Assembly (NCBI GenBank): GCA_014730055.1
Contig: WJIV01000108.1
Coordinates: 1 to 25,426 of the forward strand
Direction of reading: 5' to 3'
Origin: Candidatus Bathyarchaeota archaeon
GTDB lineage: Archaea; Thermoproteota; Bathyarchaeia; TCS64
Length of the DNA stretch: 25,426 nucleotides
The position numbers and the translations under genes were made by a program. The notes beneath the pieces were generated by a model. That model searched no databases, was not told the DNA's origin, and worked only from the letters and a program-made list of their open reading frames with translations. Below are positions 15,141 through 21,506 of this stretch, one piece after another. Position 1 is the first letter of the stretch. The number at the start of each line of letters is the position of its first letter.

Positions 15141-15800
15141 ATGTTTTAGAAATACTCAAAGATTTCACTGATCTTTTTGTTACTTTTATCCGCCTTAGGA
15201 TTCAGATACTTTTCATTCGCTAATGAAGGCACCAAGTTATCTGTTGAGTTTGGAAGCCATAATACAAATACTGTTGATATTGGTGTTGGTGATTTATTTC
15301 AAGTTCAGATTTCTATCAGAAATATATCAGGTATTATGCGTAATTTTGCTTTTGATAATTTATGGGATTCTTCACAAATACAATATGTAAGCACTGAGAT
15401 CAATCCTTTACCAGATTGGAGTATAGCCTTCGATGACTCCAAAGTTAATGCGGGGATTTTAAACGATATTGGAGGGAGTGGTTCAGTGACAAATGAAGAT
15501 CATATATGGCTTGTTTTGAATATGCGTTGTATTGGTCCTGGAGTATCTGAAATTCATTTCAATGAAACAAGTTGGTTCGAAGAAAATTCCGGTATGACAC
15601 TGAGTTTTAACGAAGAGACCAATGGCACAGTAAATCAAAGACTCTCCCCCGTAGGAGGTGTGATCAGCCCTTCACTTTTCATAATAAGTCTAGAGAAGAT
15701 TATTATCATATTTGGCATAGCATTCATCTTATCATTAATCTATATAATCAAATTAAGATTGAACGGGCACTTTGTTAAAGCAATTAACTGCAATCATTAA
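15141..15800 (+). CDS. Secreted, C-terminally anchored cohesin-like protein with amber codon 3
   Basis: ATG 15141 is followed by TTT, then in-frame TAG (15147), then AAA TAC TCA AAG and a hydrophobic run. If TAG were decoded, the protein would start MFxKYSKISLIFLLLLSALG, a near-perfect signal peptide. If not, translation could begin at TTG 15177 (207 residues), which cuts off the positive n-region. The mature part is a beta-rich domain (about 35-165) with cohesin-like pattern (NTNTVDIGVGDLFQVQISIRNISG), followed by a C-terminal membrane helix (about 170-192) and a short basic tail. The role is unknown, perhaps surface binding. The gene could be a recent nonsense mutant: a single AAG-to-TAG change would explain it. 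Other genes here use TAG as stop. Confidence 0.6.
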
Positions 15801-15810
15801 TAAAAAAGGA

Positions 15811-15816
15811 TTTTTT
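15811..15816 (+). terminator. Oligo-T after the secreted-protein gene
   Basis: A run of A6GGAT6 follows the stop codon; it could form a weak hairpin ending in T6. The gap to 15932 is otherwise AT-rich with no gene. Confidence 0.35.
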
Positions 15817-15932
15817 GTTTTAAAGAATTTATAATTTCAACAAATTCAATTATTTATTTACTACTACAATAATCTAATCGAAATAATTAACTAAATCTAT
15901 ATAGGCACAGAATTAGATTTTTACTTAACAAA

Positions 15933-16157
15933 CTACTTTTTAATATAGAGTATTACCTGTTCGTCTCCTTTTTCTATCTCGAGGACTTCGTGTCCTAATC
16001 TCTCAGAAAGTCTTTTCAGATCCTCTTCAGCTGCAGGGTCATCAGCCACAACCTTGAGAACCTGTCCTTTTTCCATTTGATCTAACGCCATCCGGGTTCT
16101 GAATATGGGTTCGGGGCAGTATAATCCTAGACAATCTAACTCCTTGTCGATCTTCAT
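15933..16157 (-). CDS. TusA/SirA-family sulfur carrier protein
   Basis: The 74-residue protein has the TusA fold signature, CLGLYCPEPIFRTR, with the sulfur-carrying cysteine C14 in the CPxP motif and an extra C9. These proteins carry persulfide sulfur between desulfurases or rhodaneses and acceptors in thiouridine, molybdopterin and sulfur-energy pathways. ATG 16157 has AGGA about 8 nt upstream. It is divergent from the TauE/SafE permease across 148 bp and lies close to the isc operon, giving a sulfur-handling neighbourhood. Because the local IscS lacks its PLP lysine, the donor of its sulfur is unknown. Confidence 0.92.
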   Translation of the reverse strand: MKIDKELDCLGLYCPEPIFRTRMALDQMEKGQVLKVVADDPAAEEDLKRLSERLGHEVLEIEKGDEQVILYIKK

Positions 16158-16305
16158 CTTATTTTCCTGTAGTTATTTGATTTTAATAATAGGATTTAAG
16201 TTATTTCCAAAAACCTGTAATTTACAAAATATTGACTTTCAATTATAAATAATCTTACAAACGATTAGGATTAAAATATATTTTCTATTTATCAGCTTAA
16301 TCTTC

Positions 16306-17202
16306 ATGATAAACCCTTCAATAAAATTAATAAATTATAAGATATCAATCTGGTCCATGACTCCGCTATTTATGCTTATCGCTTTACTTATCGCTTTGGT
16401 CTCTGGTTTTCTCGGAGCTCTTCTCGGTCTCGGTGGCGGAGTCATAATGGTCCCCTTGCTGATATTCATACTTGACCTTCCAATTCATATCGCAGCTGGT
16501 GCCAGTATATTGGCAGTCGTGGCTACAAGCAGTGCCTCAGCAAGTGTTTATGTCCGGGATGAGATCACAAATATGCGGCTGGGAATGTTTCTGGAGCTGG
16601 CAACAACCTTCGGTGCAGTAACAGGTGCATTGATTGCAGCTGACGCGAGTGAGACGATTCTCAGAACTGTTTTCGGTTTGAGTCTACTATACGCCAGTTT
16701 ACTTATGTATCATCAAATGAGGAAAAGTAACAGAAGCTGGGATCCAAGAGAGAATGATAGTATTGCTGAGCGTTTACATCTGGGAGCATTCTATTATGAT
16801 TCCGCTAGGGGAGAGACAATAAATTACGGTGTATCAAGGTCCCTACCAACGTTTTGCATAAGTTACGTTGCGGGAGTATTGTCGGGACTTTTAGGAATAG
16901 GTGGCGGAGGGATCAAGGTCCCAGCTATGAACATTGTGAGTGGTATACCCATGAAGGCCGCGGTTGCAACGAGTAACTTTATGATAGGTGTCACAGCTGC
17001 TGCAAGTGCTCTCGTCTACATACGTCACGGATTTTGTGATAGCCTAGTAACAGCACCTGTAGTACTTGGAACTCTTATTGGGAGTTTCATTGGCGCACGT
17101 TATGCATTACATATTAGAGGGGTCGTCCTGAAGAAAATATTCGTCTATGTACTTTTGTTACTCGGGATCAGGATGGTTGCATCGGGAGTCGGTTTATTTT
17201 GA
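16306..17202 (+). CDS. TauE/SafE (TSUP) family permease
   Basis: The 298-residue protein has two homologous membrane halves. Each begins with the family glycine motif: GALLGLGGGVIMVPLL (first) and SGLLGIGGGGIKVPAM (second). TSUP proteins move sulfite, sulfonates, thiosulfate or other organic anions. A central hydrophilic segment (about 140-180) links the halves. ATG 16306 follows a TTAAAATATATTTT box at about 16271-16284, fitting a leaderless mRNA. A later ATG at 16357 is possible. The stop TGA overlaps the TTG start of the DUF1634 gene, so the two are coupled. Divergent TusA suggests a sulfur-compound substrate, but the sequence alone cannot show it. Confidence 0.88.
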   Translation: MINPSIKLINYKISIWSMTPLFMLIALLIALVSGFLGALLGLGGGVIMVPLLIFILDLPIHIAAGASILAVVATSSASASVYVRDEITNMRLGMFLELATTFGAVTGALIAADASETILRTVFGLSLLYASLLMYHQMRKSNRSWDPRENDSIAERLHLGAFYYDSARGETINYGVSRSLPTFCISYVAGVLSGLLGIGGGGIKVPAMNIVSGIPMKAAVATSNFMIGVTAAASALVYIRHGFCDSLVTAPVVLGTLIGSFIGARYALHIRGVVLKKIFVYVLLLLGIRMVASGVGLF

Positions 17203-17540
17203 ACATTAGAAAAATTGAGGTCTTCATATCCAGCATTCTGAGATATGGTGTCGAGCTCAGCGGTTTTCTAATAATGATCGGGATATCCCTATTCTTGTGG
17301 ACCGGGGATGATAGCTGTGTATTCGGGATCCTGTCCTGGGACTGGATATTATGGGGTAGCCCCTTTCTCGAGCCAAGTCATATCCTATTCATAGGTTTCT
17401 TGATCTTAATAGCGACCCCATTAATTAGGGTAGTAGCTAGCGTAGTAGCGTATAGCATTAATCATGATTGGACCTATACTATCATAACTGGCTCGGTATT
17501 ATTGATATTAATGATAGGTATTATTCTAGGTGTAGGATAA
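17199..17540 (+). CDS. DUF1634 small membrane protein coupled to TauE/SafE
   Basis: The 113-residue protein has three membrane helices (about residues 16-34, 58-83 and 91-111), fitting DUF1634 proteins commonly found beside TSUP permeases. The TTG start at 17199 overlaps the permease TGA (TTGA), so translation is coupled. GGGAG lies upstream within the permease gene. It is probably a subunit or accessory of the permease. Its exact role is not known. Confidence 0.8.
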   Translation: MNIRKIEVFISSILRYGVELSGFLIMIGISLFLWTGDDSCVFGILSWDWILWGSPFLEPSHILFIGFLILIATPLIRVVASVVAYSINHDWTYTIITGSVLLILMIGIILGVG

Positions 17541-17574
17541 ATTTTCGAGATTTTATTTTAAGAATTTAGAAAAA

Positions 17575-17646
17575 TGGGCCGGGCAGGGATTGAACCTGCG
17601 TCCCTCGCCACGTCAAGGCGATGTCATACCACTAGACCACCGGCCC
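17575..17646 (-). tRNA. tRNA-Val (anticodon GAC)
   Basis: The minus strand folds to a full cloverleaf. The acceptor GGGCCGG pairs with CCGGCCC, followed by discriminator A. The anticodon stem TCGCC/GGCGA carries loop TTGACGT (GAC), and the T arm is GCAGG-TTCAATC-CCTGC. The length is 72 nt, with no encoded CCA and no intron. A CTTTAAACTAT box about 30-36 bp upstream is a likely promoter. Confidence 0.95.
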
Positions 17647-17685
17647 TTATGCGTTCATATAGGGAACATTGCTATAGTTTAAAGG

Positions 17686-19698
17686 TTATCGGTCATGTAT
17701 TTTAATCAGATTCATTTTTTCTAAGTATCTGAAATATTTCATTAGGTACTCCAGGTTTGTTTTTCCCGTCTCTAGTTCCACTAGCTCGTTTATTTCCTTT
17801 AGGTTTCGATTTCCATCTGTCCAGTATAAAGCCAATGTTCCGAATGTTCTGCAGTTTTCGTAGTCTTTTCCGAGTTTTCTGAAGCCTTCTCTATCCTCTT
17901 CTTTCATCTGGCGTTCCCAGTATCTGGTGCTTACTGGTCCTCTGTATATTCTCTCGGGTACCATCTCTGTAGCATCTTTCATTAACTCCTTATCTGGAAT
18001 CTCGTGGGTCTTAGGTTTAACAGCGGAAGCCTTCATGACTTTTTTCATGATTTTCTGACCGATTTCCAACTGGTCTTTGATGGTTGATTCAAGATCCTTG
18101 ACCATTGAGTTTATTTCCTTATCCAGTTTTTCACTGTTATGTATTAGGGTTTTAACTGATTCTATTGCCTTACTAGACTGGTCTATCCAGTAGTTAGTTC
18201 GTTTTACCAGAGTTTCTTCCTTTGAGGGAATACTATCTGGGTTGTTGGCTGCCTCATTGATTTCTCTCTGAAGTCTTTCCGTTACTAATTGTTTCTCTTT
18301 GCTATAGGTTTGAGATGCTATCCAGAGTGCTGTGGTCTCGTCTGCATTCGCAATTGTATATGCATATGTCGCGGTGAGTAGTGCAGCTTTTTTCAGCATC
18401 TCAGGGTCAACTTTGTCCATGGTGTCAAAGCTTGTGTGCCAGTATTTATCTGGCCACTGGATTATCATCGGGCATGGGACTTTGACTGTGGGGTCACTGT
18501 ATATATAGTGGTCGCTGCCTCCACTGAAGGGTGTGACCGTATGCCTGAATAATGCGTATTTTCCGCTCCCACCCAGGTTCTCGACATCCATTTGAGTTTC
18601 CTCGAAAATTGTCTCAAGCAGGCTGTTCACATAGCTTGGGGTTGCCTCTGGAGTTCTTTCTAATATGAAGGAACTCGCTGTCTCGCTCTGTTTTTCTCCA
18701 ACCATGTCGAGATTAATAGCCGCCAGCATCTTATCGATCTTTTCTTCATTTGCAGCTAGATGGGTATAGCTCCCACTCATCTCAGGTACAAGTGTAATTC
18801 TTATCGTCTTTTTTGGCTTCTCCAGAACTCCCTGATCTATTAGTTTCTGTAATGCTCTTGCAGCCTCCATCGCGGCGGCTGAACCTGAGGCATTATCGTT
18901 ACAACTTGGCTGTGGATGGCAGATATGAGCTATAATTACTACCTCTTCGTCAGTCACCCCTTGGATTGTTGCTACTGCGTTGTCAAGAGTTCCCTCATAG
19001 ATTTCGCTATCAATGTGAGCTTGAACTTTAACGGGCTTTTCTTCTAACAGATCTCTAAGCCATCTCCCCTTCCTCGGGGTAAGAACAAAACCAAGTCCGG
19101 GATTTTCCTCGCCGCTCCACCAGAAACTGGTGTACTTTAATGCGTCATCTAGCTCTCCCTCGGGGAGAACAGGTGGGCGAATCCAAGTACCATAATATAT
19201 TAGCCCTAGAGCTCCTCGCTGCTCCACGGCTAGCTCATGAACCCTAGACACATCCCCGTTGCATAGGACCATTTTTCCTTTTACGTCGATATTTTCATAG
19301 TCCTCATTCTCTTCACCTTTTCCGACGTGTACTACCTCAGCCTCTAATCCTCCCTGAGGAGTAGGATAGCTTCTCTGTATTAGGCTTAGTTTAGATTCGT
19401 CCCATCTTGCTAGAAACTGTGAATTCTCCTCCGGCTCAACTAGCTTTAAGGTGGCGTTGTCGCAACTCCACTCCTTGAACATCAGACTGCTCCACACAAA
19501 ATCCTTGCCATTTGCAGTGTAGCTCTGCACCTCAGCTTCAAGTCCATTTTTTCTAAGTGTATCTACTGCGTAATTGACCGCTGATCTTAAACCGGGACTG
19601 GCTTGGATACGGTGGTCCCTGCTTATCTCGTCTACATAGTTGTACGCGATCTCTCCTGAGATCTCATTTTCTAGGGCATCGTAAATCTTCTTGAACAT
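17686..19698 (-). CDS. M28-type aminopeptidase (DUF4910-like) with C-terminal extension
   Basis: The 670-residue protein has an N-terminal part with a PA-like insertion (about 110-230), an M28 catalytic domain (about 240-450) and a helical, coiled-coil region (about 455-570). A C-terminal winged-helix-like tail (about 610-668) follows. Two-zinc ligands fit H261 (IAHICHP), D268 (CNDNASG), E306 (LVPEMSGS), D331 (INLDMVG) and H421 (YWHTSFDT). No signal peptide is visible, so it is cytosolic. Archaeal DUF4910 proteins are annotated as aminopeptidases of unknown substrate; a wHTH tail could serve dimerisation. ATG 19698 is followed by a good N-terminus. A box at about 19720-19727 fits a short leader. 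Confidence 0.85.
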   Translation of the reverse strand: MFKKIYDALENEISGEIAYNYVDEISRDHRIQASPGLRSAVNYAVDTLRKNGLEAEVQSYTANGKDFVWSSLMFKEWSCDNATLKLVEPEENSQFLARWDESKLSLIQRSYPTPQGGLEAEVVHVGKGEENEDYENIDVKGKMVLCNGDVSRVHELAVEQRGALGLIYYGTWIRPPVLPEGELDDALKYTSFWWSGEENPGLGFVLTPRKGRWLRDLLEEKPVKVQAHIDSEIYEGTLDNAVATIQGVTDEEVVIIAHICHPQPSCNDNASGSAAAMEAARALQKLIDQGVLEKPKKTIRITLVPEMSGSYTHLAANEEKIDKMLAAINLDMVGEKQSETASSFILERTPEATPSYVNSLLETIFEETQMDVENLGGSGKYALFRHTVTPFSGGSDHYIYSDPTVKVPCPMIIQWPDKYWHTSFDTMDKVDPEMLKKAALLTATYAYTIANADETTALWIASQTYSKEKQLVTERLQREINEAANNPDSIPSKEETLVKRTNYWIDQSSKAIESVKTLIHNSEKLDKEINSMVKDLESTIKDQLEIGQKIMKKVMKASAVKPKTHEIPDKELMKDATEMVPERIYRGPVSTRYWERQMKEEDREGFRKLGKDYENCRTFGTLALYWTDGNRNLKEINELVELETGKTNLEYLMKYFRYLEKMNLIKIHDR

Positions 19699-19753
19699 GC
19701 ATCAATGAATGTCAACCTGTTATATTGTTTCTTCGGTGAGAGATTAGATAATA

Positions 19754-19760
19754 CTTATAT
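19754..19760 (+). promoter_or_regulatory. TATA-like box of tRNA-Phe
   Basis: TTATATG lies about 33 bp before the tRNA 5' end, the usual place for an archaeal tRNA box. Confidence 0.5.
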
Positions 19761-19789
19761 GGCGTTTATCAGGTGTGTATAGAGTACAA

Positions 19790-19863
19790 GCCGCCGTAGC
19801 TCAGCCTGGGAGAGCGCCCGGCTGAAGACCGGGGTGCCGAGTGTTCAAATCACTCCGGCGGCA
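19790..19863 (+). tRNA. tRNA-Phe (anticodon GAA)
   Basis: The cloverleaf is complete: acceptor GCCGCCG/CGGCGGC, D arm with GCTCAGCCTGGGAGAGC, anticodon stem CCCGG/CCGGG with loop CTGAAGA (GAA), T arm GAGTG-TTCAAAT-CACTC. The discriminator is A. It is 74 nt long, with no intron and no encoded CCA. T8 tracts at about 19914-19933 probably terminate transcription. Confidence 0.95.
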
Positions 19864-20458
19864 CTTTATGTTTCTAATTTTAAGGCTTTTTAGGGCTTCT
19901 TTTATTAAAATAAGTTTTTTTTAACTTTTTTTTAATTTTTATTATATGGAGGTATATATTTTTCGTTTGAACACTCGTTTAGATACTCATGCGTGCATTT
20001 AGTACATGCTTGCTGTGGGAATTAGATTTAATTCATTTTTAAAAAAAACATAATCCAATAGAATGTAAAATCAGGATTACAAGCATGTATGTTTTCATAA
20101 TCAAGAATTATTAGTTTCAGTTATTTTAAATGAAATAATGTATCTCTCCAGTGGCAATTTTATTTCTCTTTTTAGGCAGTTTTAGATCCCATTTTATCAA
20201 AATAACCCTAGTTATAGTTTTTTCATTACTCAACTTTTTGTTAGCGCTCTCTGTTGACAAGAAATCGCACTAGGAGTAATCTTAAGCTTATTTTATTGTG
20301 ATGCATGCACCGTTTTCTATCCATCGCTAGCTGAACTTATACCTGATATGTATATAATAATAATTTTTTGAACGCTCAACACGCTTAGTCAAGGTTTCTT
20401 GATGAATTGATGAGAGGCAGATTTCTGTGCAGTGAAACCAATTTAATCGTTTCAAAAG
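19864..20458. other. AT-rich 595-bp intergenic region, no convincing gene
   Basis: This stretch begins with two T8 tracts (about 19914-19922 and 19926-19933) that would end the tRNA-Phe transcript. After that it is AT-rich with stops in all frames at short intervals. A hydrophobic 40-codon frame at 20151-20273 starting with GTG is the best candidate but lacks a Shine-Dalgarno or promoter. It may be decayed coding sequence. Confidence 0.5.
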
Positions 20459-21262
20459 TTAACAAAATCCGAGGGCATCCCCCTTAAACAACTCTCCTGT
20501 GCATACATCAACATAGTATAAACCTGGAGGCGGTATCGAAAACTCACCTAATGATTTTTGAACAGTAATTGCCCACACATATCTATACGTCATAGTACCT
20601 AATGCCCCTGAATGACCCCCAGGGTTTGTCGTATTGTACTCAAACCTCGGAGAGTAATCACTTACAGAATGGTTAACGTTTCCTAAGTAGTCCCATCCAT
20701 ACTCTTTACCATTATTAGATACCCAATGTCTAATGTAGATTAGAGAGGTAGATATCTCCATACCGCGGAGTCTTGATGAAGTCCATCCATCGCTTACCAG
20801 AGCTTTGGATACTGCCTCAACCTTTGAAATTGGTGTCGTATAGTTAGAGTCAAAGAGTTTAGAGTATTGTATCTCTTTTCTTAGGCTCAGATTATCTCTG
20901 TAGAAATATCCGTTTAACAACGTTGAGGTTACTAGTAGTAAGATTACTATTATGCTCTGGATGTTGTTTAGTTTAAGCAACTGTTTATTGAGAGAGTTCT
21001 CCTTCGGAGTCTCTACTCTCTCGATCACTGAGAGTCCTGCTGATCCGAATTCTGAGAGCCTGTATTTCTCGTCTTCTCCTTTTGCTAGAAGCTCCTGCAG
21101 GTTCTCTAGGTGATAGTTCAGTAACCCGTTATCGATTCCCAGCTCGTTAAGTATCTCTGTGTAGGTCATCGGGTTATCGTTTAGCATCCTGAGTATTCTA
21201 CGTCTTATCGGGTGTTTCAGCGCCTGGAATATGCTTGAGTAGGTGTCTTCTTCCATCCCCAT
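20459..21262 (-). CDS. Membrane-bound winged-helix transcription regulator
   Basis: The 267-residue protein has an N-terminal ArsR-like winged helix (about 8-80; LKHPIRRRILRML, then TYTEILNELG and LLNYHLENLQ). A single membrane helix (about 103-122) follows, and an extracytoplasmic C-terminal domain (about 125-267) has the pattern of a small ligand-sensing fold (YYVDVCTGELFKG at the end) with two cysteines. It is a one-component sensor that could bind DNA from the membrane. Start choices are GTG 21265, ATG 21262 and ATG 21256. A TTTTTAAAT box at 21285-21293 predicts transcription near 21263, so ATG 21262 is preferred as leaderless. The upstream 240 bp hold repeated motifs that could be its own operators. 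Confidence 0.8.
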   Translation of the reverse strand: MGMEEDTYSSIFQALKHPIRRRILRMLNDNPMTYTEILNELGIDNGLLNYHLENLQELLAKGEDEKYRLSEFGSAGLSVIERVETPKENSLNKQLLKLNNIQSIIVILLLVTSTLLNGYFYRDNLSLRKEIQYSKLFDSNYTTPISKVEAVSKALVSDGWTSSRLRGMEISTSLIYIRHWVSNNGKEYGWDYLGNVNHSVSDYSPRFEYNTTNPGGHSGALGTMTYRYVWAITVQKSLGEFSIPPPGLYYVDVCTGELFKGDALGFC

Positions 21263-21284
21263 CACAATTTCCCTGAGCCTTTTG

Positions 21285-21293
21285 ATTTAAAAA
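21285..21293 (-). promoter_or_regulatory. TATA box of the winged-helix regulator gene
   Basis: TTTTTAAAT on the minus strand is centred about 26 bp before ATG 21262. Confidence 0.55.
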
Positions 21294-21311
21294 GGGTTTT
21301 CGAGAAGAAAC

Positions 21312-21456
21312 CTTACCTAAACAAGTTGATTCAAAAGCTATCTTAGAAAAGAAATCTTACCTAGAAAAAATTTAGTTAAAATAATTTATCAATGCATATC
21401 TTGTTATACTGCTGGAAATTCCATATACCTTTACATGAAAGTATTCTTACCTGAAA
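21312..21456. repeat. Repeated CTTACCTRRAA motifs upstream of the regulator
   Basis: Three close copies occur: CTTACCTAAA at 21312-21321, CTTACCTAGA at 21356-21365 and CTTACCTGAAA at 21446-21456. Start-to-start distances are 44 and 90 bp. A related TTTACATGAAA lies at 21430-21440. The first two copies are embedded in longer similar stretches (AGAAGAAA or AGAAAAGAAA before the motif). They look like operator sites for the neighbouring regulator. The repetition is seen; binding is inferred. Confidence 0.5.
21401..21440 (+). repeat. 40-bp direct repeat, copy 1
   Basis: It shares 37 of 40 positions with 25364-25403, including TTGTTATACTG, GGAAATTC and ATATACCTTTACATGAAA. Weaker similarity continues upstream (TTATCAAnnnnATATC). 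It lies downstream of the ClC gene and upstream of the regulator. Confidence 0.85.
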
Positions 21457-21475
21457 GGCATAAGAAAAGTAAAAT

Positions 21476-21483
21476 AAAAAAAA
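21476..21483 (-). terminator. Oligo-T terminator after the ClC gene
   Basis: Eight T residues on the minus strand follow the stop codon by about 24 nt. Confidence 0.45.
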
Positions 21484-21506
21484 TTTGAGTTACGTGTTAA
21501 AATAAA

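Noticed and set aside
15177..15800. Simple annotation from TTG 15177 alone
   Set aside because: This would remove the basic n-region of the signal peptide and ignore the well-placed promoter and ATG at 15141; kept only as an alternative start.
20151..20273. 40-codon hydrophobic frame from GTG in the large intergenic gap
   Set aside because: No Shine-Dalgarno, no promoter at the right spacing and no recognisable motif; frames of this size are expected in AT-rich DNA. Left as part of the intergenic feature.
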